64,000 nt of DNA, taken from assembly GCA_937915545.1 (NCBI GenBank), contig CALGIJ010000029.1:1-64000 (forward strand), given 5' to 3'. This document shows positions 7,568 to 15,469 of this stretch, in pieces. This DNA is from an uncultured Desulfobacterales bacterium. Its GTDB lineage: Bacteria; Desulfobacterota; Desulfobulbia; Desulfobulbales; Desulfocapsaceae. Every line of letters starts with the position of its first letter. Positions within the stretch are counted from its first letter, which is position 1. Both the position numbers and the translations under genes were made by a program. The notes under the pieces are model-generated. The model was not told the DNA's origin, searched no databases, and saw only the letters and a program-made list of their open reading frames with translations.

Positions 7568-8985
7568 AAACGCGGCAACCGCACGATAAATGTGCTCCCC
7601 TGGTGGAGCCCGCTGTGCACCGCCACCCGCCCGCCATGGGCCTCGACCACCGCCTTGACATAGCTCAGACCGAGCCCCAGCCCCTTCTGCGAGCGGCTGC
7701 GGTCGCCGCGATAGAGGCGCTCCCAGATGCGCCCCTGCTCGCTTTCCGAAATGCCCATGCCGTTGTCGGCAACGCGCACCTCGACCTCGCCCGCGCCTGA
7801 GCCCTCGCCGAGGCGGTCCCCGACACCCTCTCCCGGTGCGGTGGCGACGATCTTCACCCAGCCGCCGTCGCGTCCGTACTTGATGGCGTTGTCGAGCAAA
7901 TTGGCCCACACCTGGGCGAGGCGCGTCTCATCGGCCCAGGCGCAAAGCGGCTCCTCGACGGAGAGTTCCACCCTGATGCCGCGCTCTTCCGCCACATACT
8001 CATAGAGGGTGACCACCTGGCCGAGGCTCTCGGCGAGATCGCAGCGGCCGCGCTCGAGCCGCATCGTGCCCGACTCGGCCTCGGCGACGCTCATCATGAT
8101 GCGCAGCATGGCGAGGACCCGCTCCGACTCCTCGAGGCAGTCGCTGAGCGCCTCGCGCAGCCGCTGCGCGTCGTTGTCCGCCTGCAGCCCGTACTCCGCC
8201 ACCGAGCGCAGCCTGGTCATCGGCGTGCGCAGGTCATGGGCGACATTGTCCAGCGACTGCTGCATCTCGGTGACCAACTGGCGATTGTGGCGAATCAACT
8301 CGTTGACCGCCGCATAGAGACCGTCCAGTTCCGGACCGTTGCCCTGCTCGGGCAGCAAGGCCGTCGAGGGGCTGCGCCGCAGGCGGTCGATCTCGGCACG
8401 GCTGTCGGCCAGCGGGGCGAGGCTGCGCTTGACGAAGAGCAGCGCCAGGGGCCACAGCAGGACGGCGGCGAGCAGCGACAGCAGCGCCGCCCCGAGCCGC
8501 AGGCGGCCGTAGAGCCGCTCTCCCGGCAAGCCGTCCTTGCCGGCCTGGATGGTCACGCCGTTATCGTAGCGGCGGACGATCACCGTTAGCGGCCCGGCGG
8601 CCTCCCTGGTCGGCAGAGTCAGCCACACCCCGGCGCGGTCGGCGGGCATCTCCATCAGGGCGCGGAAGCTGTCGGGCTCCACCCCCTCGCCCACCACCAG
8701 CAGCTGCTCGCCCTCGTGCACCACCCGCACGAAGATCAGCCCCAGCGGCAGCTTTTCATTATGCGGCGGGGCCGCGGGATGGGCGGCCGGGCTGCGGTGC
8801 ATGGCGAGATAGGCGTCAAGCAGCACCTCGGCCTCGCCGCGTTCGACCTCCTGCAGGTGCTGGCGGCCCAGGGCGACGAAGAACAGGGCCAGCCCAAGGC
8901 AGCCGGCCATGGCAAGGAGAAAGAGCGGCAGTGCCTTTCTGCAGCGCGCCAGGGACCAGTCCTCCCTAACGAGCCTTGAGAACAT
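7525..8985 (-). CDS. Two-component sensor histidine kinase
   Basis: A 486-residue membrane kinase. There is a transmembrane segment near residues 19-40, a periplasmic sensing region of about 140 residues, and a second transmembrane segment near 180-207. HAMP-like, HisKA and HATPase domains follow. The phosphorylated histidine is in DNVAHDLRTPMTRL. The N box is ANLLDNAIKYG, the G1 box DNGMGISE and the G2 box GLGLGLSYVKAV. It overlaps the end of the response regulator gene by 20 bases, so the pair is co-translated. It resembles CusS/QseC-like kinases; the signal is unknown. Confidence 0.93.
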   Translation of the reverse strand: MFSRLVREDWSLARCRKALPLFLLAMAGCLGLALFFVALGRQHLQEVERGEAEVLLDAYLAMHRSPAAHPAAPPHNEKLPLGLIFVRVVHEGEQLLVVGEGVEPDSFRALMEMPADRAGVWLTLPTREAAGPLTVIVRRYDNGVTIQAGKDGLPGERLYGRLRLGAALLSLLAAVLLWPLALLFVKRSLAPLADSRAEIDRLRRSPSTALLPEQGNGPELDGLYAAVNELIRHNRQLVTEMQQSLDNVAHDLRTPMTRLRSVAEYGLQADNDAQRLREALSDCLEESERVLAMLRIMMSVAEAESGTMRLERGRCDLAESLGQVVTLYEYVAEERGIRVELSVEEPLCAWADETRLAQVWANLLDNAIKYGRDGGWVKIVATAPGEGVGDRLGEGSGAGEVEVRVADNGMGISESEQGRIWERLYRGDRSRSQKGLGLGLSYVKAVVEAHGGRVAVHSGLHQGSTFIVRLPRFQEKMQEKSQTSGE

Positions 8986-9640
8986 AGCCCATGCCCCGCA
9001 CGGTATGGATCATCTTGTCGTCGAAATCACGGTCGACCTTGTTGCGCAACCGGCACACCAGCACGTCGACGACATTGGTCTGCGGGTCGAAGGAGTAGTC
9101 GTAAACCCGCTCGAGGATGGCGGTCTTGGAGAGGACGATGCCGGGGTGGCGCATCATGTACTCCAGCAAGGCGTACTCCTTGGCCGGCAACTCGATCTTC
9201 TCCCCGCCGCGGTAGATCTCGTGCTTGAGCAGGTCCATCTCCAGGTCGCCCACCTTGAGCAGCATCGGCTGGCTGTTCTTCTTGTCGCGGCGGATGAGGG
9301 CCTGCAGCCGCGCCAGCAGCTCGCTGAAGGAGAAGGGCTTGACCATATAGTCGTCGCCGCCGCGCTGCAGCCCCTGGATGCGGTCGTCCACCGACTGCCG
9401 CGCGCTGAGGATGAGCACCGGGGTGTGGATATTGCGGCGGCGCATGGTCTCGATGAGGGTCAGCCCGTCCAAGCCCGGCAGCATCAGGTCGACCACGGCG
9501 ACGTCGTAGGGAACGCCGAGAACCAGCTGCAGGGCCTCCTCGCCATCGCCGCGCACGTCGACGCTGTATCCGGCCTCCCTGAGGCCCTTGTCGAGGAACG
9601 AGGCGATCTTATTGTCGTCTTCCACCACCAGGATACGCAT
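8966..9640 (-). CDS. OmpR/PhoB-family response regulator
   Basis: A 224-residue regulator. The receiver domain (about 1-115) has the acidic pair in ILVVEDD, the phospho-acceptor in VAVVDLMLPGLDGL, and the lysine in MVKPFSF. A winged-helix DNA-binding domain follows (about 125-224), ending QTNVVDVLVCRLRNKVDRD and HTVRGMGYVLKA. I use ATG 9640 (MRILVVEDD) rather than 9649. It lies upstream of its kinase with a 20-base overlap and 48 bases downstream of pgeF on the same strand. Confidence 0.94.
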   Translation of the reverse strand: MRILVVEDDNKIASFLDKGLREAGYSVDVRGDGEEALQLVLGVPYDVAVVDLMLPGLDGLTLIETMRRRNIHTPVLILSARQSVDDRIQGLQRGGDDYMVKPFSFSELLARLQALIRRDKKNSQPMLLKVGDLEMDLLKHEIYRGGEKIELPAKEYALLEYMMRHPGIVLSKTAILERVYDYSFDPQTNVVDVLVCRLRNKVDRDFDDKMIHTVRGMGYVLKAR

Positions 9641-9688
9641 GGCTGCCAACCCCTTCGTGTGTTGTGCCGCCGCCTTGCCGCGGCAGGC

Positions 9689-10477
9689 TCAGTCCCCCGC
9701 CCGCAGGGCGATCACCGAACAGTTGCGGCCGGTGCTGGCCAGCCCGGTCCGGGTGGCGCGGCGGTGGGAGAAGTAGTCGTCCGAGCAGCAGGTGCAGCGC
9801 CCGACGACCTCGACATGGCCCGGTTGCAGCCCTGCCTGCTGCAGCTGCATCGCCGAGATGCGCCAGAAGTCGAAGTGGTCCTCGCCGACACGAAAGGGCA
9901 GGAACTCCTCGGGCAACTCATGGCGATAGTTGACGAATTCGGCGCAGCATGGACCCAGCGAGGGGCTGATCACCGCCCGCAGGAGGCTGGGGTCGCTGCC
10001 GTAGGCCTCGCCCATGGCGGTCACCACCCGACCGATGATGCCGGCGACGCTGCCGCGCCAGCCGCAGTGAATGGCGGCGATGGCCGGCCGTGCCGGGTCG
10101 TAGAGGAGCACCGCCTGGCAGTCGGCCTGCTGCACGGTCAGCCCGACCTCGGCGAGGTCGGTGATCAGGGCGTCGACGCCGCTTACCTCCATGTCGCCGT
10201 GGAGAGGTTGCTGCAGGCGATAGATGTCGGCGCCATGCACCTGCCGCGCGGTGAGCAGGGCCGCAAGGCCCATGGCCTGACGCACCCGCGAGCGGTTTTC
10301 GGCAACGATCTCGGGATGATCTCCCACCAATGCGCCAACATTGAGGGATTCGTAGAGGCCGCCGCCAGCCCCGCCATGGCGGGAAAACATCGCGTATTCG
10401 CAGCGGATTCGACTATCCCTCGAAAAAGTGCCGCCCTCGCTGGCCACGCTCCCGGCTGCTGCCCACTGTTTCCTCAC
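9689..10477 (-). CDS. pgeF: PgeF/YfiH laccase-domain (multicopper polyphenol oxidase family) protein
   Basis: A 262-residue member of the YfiH/PgeF family, which includes a purine nucleoside-active enzyme and a peptidoglycan-editing factor. Motifs are FSRHGGAGGGLYESLNVG, TARQVHGADIY, QQADCQAVLLYDP, AAIHCGWRGSVAGI, SLGPCCAEF and GRCTCCSDDYFSHRR, carrying the metal-binding His and Cys residues. I start at GTG 10477 because GAGGAGGG lies just upstream. The open frame continues to 10693, but that part is translated from the octanucleotide repeat and looks non-coding. The response regulator follows on the same strand. Confidence 0.9.
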   Translation of the reverse strand: MRKQWAAAGSVASEGGTFSRDSRIRCEYAMFSRHGGAGGGLYESLNVGALVGDHPEIVAENRSRVRQAMGLAALLTARQVHGADIYRLQQPLHGDMEVSGVDALITDLAEVGLTVQQADCQAVLLYDPARPAIAAIHCGWRGSVAGIIGRVVTAMGEAYGSDPSLLRAVISPSLGPCCAEFVNYRHELPEEFLPFRVGEDHFDFWRISAMQLQQAGLQPGHVEVVGRCTCCSDDYFSHRRATRTGLASTGRNCSVIALRAGD

Positions 10478-10500
10478 ATGCCCTCCTCGTTGTCGCTGTC

Positions 10501-10564
10501 CTGCCCATCTGCCCATCTGCCCATCTGCCCATCTGCCCATCTGCCCATCTGCCCATCTGCCCAT
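10501..10564. repeat. Eight tandem copies of CTGCCCAT
   Basis: Eight perfect head-to-tail copies of an 8-bp unit occupy exactly 64 bases. They lie in the divergent 233-base space between pgeF (start 10477) and cbiK (start 10711). Because 8 is not a multiple of 3, a change in copy number would shift any frame reading through. Here it more likely changes promoter spacing or leader structure of one or both genes. The array is about 24 bases upstream of the pgeF start codon. Confidence 0.97.
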
Positions 10565-10710
10565 CTGCGCTGGGCCAAAAGGTAAAGCAGCACCGCAGAG
10601 GGGGCAAGGAAAAAGGACGGCGGCCCCGGCAAACATGGTATAGTCGCCGTCAGCCACCGCAGGCCGCCGACACGGCCCGCCGACCCCTCTCAACCTCCAC
10701 TCACCGAGAA

Positions 10711-11472
10711 ATGAAACCCGCCATCGTCATCGCCGCCTTCGGCACCTCGCCCGCCGCCCTCAGCGCCTATCACCGCATAGATGCGGCCGTCACCGCCCGC
10801 TTCGCCGACAGCGCCATCCACTGGTGCTACTCGGCGCGGGGGTCACGCCTCCTCGACACCGAACGCTACCCCTCGCCGGCCCAGGTCGTCGCCAAACTCG
10901 CCACGGCCGGCGTACCCTGCCTCGTCGTACAGTACCTGCTGCTTCTGCCCGGCCGCGAATTCCACGACATGCAGGCCGTCTTCAGGGGCGGGCCGCTGCC
11001 CTTCGTCCCCGGCATGCCCCTGCTCACCAGCCCCGCCGACTATGAAACGGTCGGCGACCTCCTCCTGCCGACCATCGCCGCCCGCCCCGACAAGGCCATC
11101 CTCCTCCTCGGCCACGGCACCGCCCACCCCACCTGGACCGCCTACTACGCCTTGCAGACCCTGCTGCGCCGCCGCTTCGGCCAGCGGCTCTTCGTCGGCG
11201 TCATCGAGCACTACCCCGACTCGTCGACCCTGCCGGAGGAAATAGCCGCCGCAGGCTACAAGGAGGTCTGCCTCATTCCCCTGCTGCTGGTCACCGCCAC
11301 CCATTTCGCCCGTGACATGGTCGGCGATGGCCCGACGACTTGGACCAGCCGCCTCGCCGCCAGGGGCCTGGCGGTCGAGGTGATCGAGCACGGCCTGGCC
11401 GGCTTCCCCGGCTGCGAGGCGCTGGTGGTCAGTCACATCAACCAGGCCCTGGACCAGCTGCAGGGTCGCTGA
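10711..11472 (+). CDS. cbiK: Sirohydrochlorin cobaltochelatase, CbiK type
   Basis: A 253-residue chelatase that inserts cobalt (or iron) into sirohydrochlorin or precorrin-2 in early anaerobic cobalamin or sirohaem synthesis. Class II chelatase features are AIVIAAFGTSPAAL near the N-terminus (E. coli and Salmonella CbiK-like), ILLLGHGTAHPTW with the metal-binding histidine, and LIPLLLVTATHFARDMVGD with the second histidine. There is no signal peptide, unlike the periplasmic CbiK forms of some sulfate reducers. It is divergent from pgeF across the octamer repeat; its end overlaps the convergent membrane protein gene by 35 bases. Confidence 0.92.
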   Translation: MKPAIVIAAFGTSPAALSAYHRIDAAVTARFADSAIHWCYSARGSRLLDTERYPSPAQVVAKLATAGVPCLVVQYLLLLPGREFHDMQAVFRGGPLPFVPGMPLLTSPADYETVGDLLLPTIAARPDKAILLLGHGTAHPTWTAYYALQTLLRRRFGQRLFVGVIEHYPDSSTLPEEIAAAGYKEVCLIPLLLVTATHFARDMVGDGPTTWTSRLAARGLAVEVIEHGLAGFPGCEALVVSHINQALDQLQGR

Positions 11473-13915
11473 GGGCGGCGGCCTGCCGCCGGTCATCGCC
11501 AGCGTCCACGGGAAAGCTTGCCGCGACAAGCACATAGAGCATAAGGGCGAGGGCAAGGACGACATTGAATCCATAGTGGATGGCCACCAGGGTGGCAGTC
11601 ATCGAGCCGAGCACCGAGGCGCAGCCGTTGATGCCCCAGGCCCACGGCCCCGCCGCCCCGGGAGGCAAGCGGGAGAGGCCGAGTGGAAAAGGCATGCCCA
11701 TGAACAAGGCCAGGGGGGCGATGGCCAGCACGGTGAGGCCGGCGCGGGCCGCCAGGCCGAGCTGCGGCAGGAGGGCGGCGGCCGGCGCGCCGAGGGTCGC
11801 CACCAGGGACCCGCAGAGGATGATCATCGCCACCGCCAGGCGCAGCAGCATCTCGGGCCGCAGCCGTGCGGCGAGAGGTGCGGAGAGCGTGCTGCCGATG
11901 CCGGCAAAGAGCAGGAAGGCGGCGATCACCACGCTCACCGCATAGACCGGGTGATGCAGAATGGGCATCGCCTTCTGGATGGTGGCGATCTCGATGAGCA
12001 TGAAGGCCAGGCCGGTGGCAAAAAAATAGACGGCGCTGCGCAGACGCGACCCTGCCGCCGCCACTCCCTCCCCGGCCTCGCGGGGGAGCAGCAGCAGGGG
12101 GGCGACGATGAGCAGCAGGGCCGCCGGCACGGCCACGGCGAAGACGGCGACGAGGATGAGGTAGCCGGATTCCATCAAGGCGGCCCCGCCGCTGGCGCGC
12201 AGGCGGAGGACCTCGGCCAGGCTGGACCACTTGAAGAAGTGATGGAAATAGGGGCGGTTGTCGCTGGCCGGGGCGATATCGAACTTGTAGCCGGCGATGA
12301 AGGCCTCGCCGTCGCTGCCTAAAAGCGCCCGTACCCCATCGGCCAGGGTGGGCTGGGCGAGGACATTGTAGCGGTTGGCCCAGCCCTCCTCGACCCCCGG
12401 GGCATAGACGATATCGAAGAGGCGCTGCCGGCAGAAGTCCTCCAGCCTGCCCCGCGCCCCCTCGCCGAGGGGCTCCCGGGTCACCACCAGGGTGGTGGTC
12501 TGCCAGCCGCGAATGAGGACGAGGTGCTCCCCTGGCCTGTCGACGCCCTGCTTGCGCAGGGCGGCAACGGCGGTGGCGGTCAGCTTGAGGCTATCGCGCG
12601 GCGGGTTCTTCAGCCAGCGGCTGATGGCCACCATGCCCCCGGGGGTGAGATGGTTGAGGTAGTCGTCCATGGCCTCGACGGTGTAGAGGTAGTTTTCGCG
12701 CAGGGCGTAGAGGCCGGCGGCGGAGGGCAGGAAGGAGTCGACCAGGGCCAGCTGGATGAGGTCGAAGCGCTCGCCACGCTGGCGCAGGACGTCGCGCAGC
12801 TCGCCGATATGCACCTTCAAGTCGTCACCGGCAAGCAGCCCACCGCTGTAGGCGCCATAGTCGTCCCGCAACAGCTCAACCAGCTGCGGGTTGAGCTCGA
12901 CGGCGGTGATCGCCGGGATGCGGTGGTAGCGCGCCTGGAGGACATCCTGGCCGCCGCCGAGGCCGAGGAGCAGCACCTTGCCCGGCGGCTGCAGGTGGTA
13001 GGGCAGGGCCGAGGTCATCTGGTCGAGGTAGAGGAGCTGCTCGCGGCGCTGCGCCGCCCTGGTGATAGCCGTCAGCCCGTCGCCGTTGGTGAACACCGCC
13101 TTCTGCGGCAGGGGCTCGCTGCGGGCGGCGAGGCTCAGGCCGGGGGCATGGCGGAACGGCACCAGCGGGCTGTCAACCACCGTCAGCACCCCGAAGGGGC
13201 TGGAGAGTTCCTTCTCGACCTCCGTCCCCGCCACCTGCAGGGCCTGCTGCAACGGCTTATAGGGCGATGGCTTGAGAGGCAGGAGGACCCCGGCAACGGC
13301 GACCAGGGCGACGGCGAGCAGGCTGCAGCAGGCGACAAGGCGGCGCTGGCGCAGCCCGAGCTCGAAGGCCGCCACCGATGCCGCCGCCAGACCAAGAGCG
13401 GCGACGGCTGTCAGCAGCGAGGTCGGCGCCACCCGCCACAGCAGGGCCAGCACTGCCAGGCAACCCGCCCCGGCGCCGAGCAGATCCCAGCCGTAGACCC
13501 GGCCCACCTGCTGCCGATAGACGGTCAGGGCGAGGCCGATGGCCAGGGCGCCGCAGAAAAAGGGCACCATGAAGAGCAGAAAGAGCGCGGCCAGATAAAG
13601 GCCCTGGTGCCAGTCCCAGAACAGTTCGAGGCCGTTGAAGGGCACTTCCTGGCCCAGCCAGAAGCAGAGCGGCGCGGTTATCGCCAACAGGGCCAGCAGC
13701 AGCGGGTAGAAGAGGCGGTGTCTGGCGCACAGCCACCCCTGGCCGAGGGCCAGCGCCGAGCCGCTGGCCCCATAGCCGAGCAGGGCGAGGCTGATCACCA
13801 TATAGGCGAAGTGGTGGAAATGGATGACGGCGAAGAGGTGCATCAGGCATATCTCGTATGCCAGCAGGGCCGCCGAGACCAGGGCGACGGAGAGAAAGGG
13901 CGGCCTCCCGCTCAC
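11438..13915 (-). CDS. Polytopic membrane protein with spermidine-synthase-like methyltransferase fold
   Basis: An 825-residue protein. The N-terminal part (to about residue 220) has several hydrophobic spans. A spermidine-synthase-like Rossmann domain (about 230-520) follows, with YLDQMTSALPYH, VLLLGLGGGQDVLQARYH and ITAVELNPQLVELL, then IQLALVDSFLPSAAGLYALREN. A second membrane part (about 560-810) closes the protein. Similar fused transporter/spermidine synthase proteins are widespread, but their reaction is mostly unproven; true polyamine synthesis is doubtful. It starts at GTG 13915, overlapping the pcm stop as GTGA, so the two are translationally coupled. Confidence 0.83.
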   Translation of the reverse strand: MSGRPPFLSVALVSAALLAYEICLMHLFAVIHFHHFAYMVISLALLGYGASGSALALGQGWLCARHRLFYPLLLALLAITAPLCFWLGQEVPFNGLELFWDWHQGLYLAALFLLFMVPFFCGALAIGLALTVYRQQVGRVYGWDLLGAGAGCLAVLALLWRVAPTSLLTAVAALGLAAASVAAFELGLRQRRLVACCSLLAVALVAVAGVLLPLKPSPYKPLQQALQVAGTEVEKELSSPFGVLTVVDSPLVPFRHAPGLSLAARSEPLPQKAVFTNGDGLTAITRAAQRREQLLYLDQMTSALPYHLQPPGKVLLLGLGGGQDVLQARYHRIPAITAVELNPQLVELLRDDYGAYSGGLLAGDDLKVHIGELRDVLRQRGERFDLIQLALVDSFLPSAAGLYALRENYLYTVEAMDDYLNHLTPGGMVAISRWLKNPPRDSLKLTATAVAALRKQGVDRPGEHLVLIRGWQTTTLVVTREPLGEGARGRLEDFCRQRLFDIVYAPGVEEGWANRYNVLAQPTLADGVRALLGSDGEAFIAGYKFDIAPASDNRPYFHHFFKWSSLAEVLRLRASGGAALMESGYLILVAVFAVAVPAALLLIVAPLLLLPREAGEGVAAAGSRLRSAVYFFATGLAFMLIEIATIQKAMPILHHPVYAVSVVIAAFLLFAGIGSTLSAPLAARLRPEMLLRLAVAMIILCGSLVATLGAPAAALLPQLGLAARAGLTVLAIAPLALFMGMPFPLGLSRLPPGAAGPWAWGINGCASVLGSMTATLVAIHYGFNVVLALALMLYVLVAASFPVDAGDDRRQAAALSDPAAGPGPG

Positions 13916-14652
13916 GGCGCCGGCCCGCCGGTGAGGGGGACGAAGGCCACCGGCAGCACCACGCGGCTGGTCAGCCCGCCCTGCTGGTCCTTGCCGAGGA
14001 GCAGCAGCTGCTGGGTCTGGAAGCCGCTGCCCACGGGGATGATCATCTTTCCACCGTGTTCCAGCTGGTCGAGCAGTGGCGGCGGCACGTGGCTGGCGGC
14101 GGCGGTGACAATGATGCCCCGGAAGGGGGCGTGCTCCTCCCAGCCGTAGTAGCCGTCACCGACACGGCTGGTCACCTTCTGCCCCTCGGGCAGGCTGGCG
14201 AATTTTTCCTTGGCCTCGGCGGCCAGCGGAGCGACGATCTCGAGAGTGTAGACCTCGGCGCCGAGATGGGCCAGCACCGCCGCCTGATAGCCGGACCCGG
14301 TGCCGACCTCGAGGATCTTGTCCCCCGGCCGCACCTCGAGCAGGTCGGTCATCAGGGCGACGATATAGGGCTGGGAGATGGTCTGCCCGTAGCCGATGGG
14401 CAGCGGCCGGTTCTCGTAGGCGGCGTCACGCACCGACGCGGGCACGTAGAGATGTCGCGGCACCTCGGCCATGGCCCGCATCACCTGTTCGTCGAGGCTA
14501 CCCTTGTCGATATACTGTCTGGTGGCGCGGACATTTTTTTCGATGAGCCCGACCATCCCCTGGCGCCTCTCGGCCCAGGGGTCGGCCTCTTCGGCGAGGC
14601 AGGCGGTGGCAAAGAGCAGCAACAGCATGAGCAGGGCATGGACGGGTTTCAT
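13912..14652 (-). CDS. pcm: Exported protein-L-isoaspartate O-methyltransferase
   Basis: A 246-residue Pcm-type repair methyltransferase using S-adenosylmethionine to methylate isoaspartyl residues. The catalytic domain has PRHLYVP, AYENRPLPIGYGQTISQPYI, the SAM motif ILEVGTGSGYQAAVLAHLGA and a C-terminal GGKMIIPVG. The start at 14652 has CAGGAGG upstream and gives a clear signal peptide, MKPVHALLMLLLLFATACLA, so the enzyme is probably periplasmic; a lipoprotein reading of ATAC is possible but weak. SAM supply outside the cytoplasm is not obvious. It is coupled to the downstream membrane protein. Confidence 0.9.
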   Translation of the reverse strand: MKPVHALLMLLLLFATACLAEEADPWAERRQGMVGLIEKNVRATRQYIDKGSLDEQVMRAMAEVPRHLYVPASVRDAAYENRPLPIGYGQTISQPYIVALMTDLLEVRPGDKILEVGTGSGYQAAVLAHLGAEVYTLEIVAPLAAEAKEKFASLPEGQKVTSRVGDGYYGWEEHAPFRGIIVTAAASHVPPPLLDQLEHGGKMIIPVGSGFQTQQLLLLGKDQQGGLTSRVVLPVAFVPLTGGPAP

Positions 14653-14774
14653 CGCGGCCTCCTGCATGGGGGTGGTCGTTATGTCCTCTCCGCCGCATAA
14701 CTGCGGTACTGGTATCATAGGCCGTCTACAGCGTCACGGCAAGCGGCGATGCTGCGCCCCATGCCACCCGGGCC

Positions 14775-15464
14775 TCACCCGGGCAGAAACACCTGGCGAT
14801 ACTGCGCCAGGCGGAAGTCGAAGGGGGTGTAGGACGGGTCCTCGGCACGGCGCCGCCGGTATTCCTCGCGGGCGCCGATGGCGCGGTTGGCGGCGCTGGA
14901 TGGCGAGATGAGGGAGACGGTGACCACTTCCCGCCCGTCGAGATGCAGGCGGTGGCGGCGCGGCGGGCCGCCGTCGAGCGGCTCGAGAACCAGCTTGTGG
15001 GCGGCGAGCTGGCGGCGGAAGAGGTACTCCGGGCCGTTCTTGCTGTTGCCGCCGGTGAAGAGCACCATGGCGATGGAGTGGTGGCGGCGGAGGGTGGCGA
15101 CGAGGTCGCGGAGGACGATGTCCTGCATGGTGATGTCGGCGGCATCCATGCGCTGGCGCCGGCAGGAGGCGACGATATCGCAGATGCCTATGCCCTCACG
15201 CCGCAGAAAGGCCAGCCGCTCCTTCACCGCCGCGGCGGAGTTGTCGTAGCGCAGGCCGAGGGAAAAGAGCCGGTCGAGCACCGGCCACAGCTGGCCGTCG
15301 CAGCTGCCATAGCAGAAGTCGACATCCCTGTCGCGCAGCTTCCCCACCGAGAAGCGCGGCGGCGGCAGCGTGCCGACGATGAGCCTGGTCGCCCCTTGCG
15401 GGATGAGCGGCGGGTATGGGTGGCGGTGGAGGAAGATGGCGGCGGACCCTCCCGGTCGAGGCAA
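14775..15464 (-). CDS. Uracil-DNA glycosylase-superfamily protein
   Basis: A 229-residue protein of the uracil-DNA glycosylase fold. RLIVGTLPPPRF matches the N-terminal active-site loop of this superfamily (where a Mug-type enzyme has G-x-N-P). DFCYGSCDGQLWPVLDRLF follows, and VVTVSLISPSSAANRA corresponds to the C-terminal intercalation motif. It may remove uracil or another damaged base, but activity cannot be claimed. The best start is TTG 15464; no ATG is placed better. It begins 5 bases after the second PrkA gene, so it probably belongs to that operon. Confidence 0.75.
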   Translation of the reverse strand: MPRPGGSAAIFLHRHPYPPLIPQGATRLIVGTLPPPRFSVGKLRDRDVDFCYGSCDGQLWPVLDRLFSLGLRYDNSAAAVKERLAFLRREGIGICDIVASCRRQRMDAADITMQDIVLRDLVATLRRHHSIAMVLFTGGNSKNGPEYLFRRQLAAHKLVLEPLDGGPPRRHRLHLDGREVVTVSLISPSSAANRAIGAREEYRRRRAEDPSYTPFDFRLAQYRQVFLPG

Positions 15465-15469
15465 GGCCC

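Noticed and set aside
10501..10564. CRISPR-like or spacer-containing array
   Set aside because: The units are 8 bases with no spacers, so it is a simple tandem repeat.
10478..10693. Octapeptide repeat MGRWADGQ as part of the PgeF protein
   Set aside because: The family begins near the GTG at 10477, which has a GAGGAGGG site; the repeat upstream is probably non-coding DNA.
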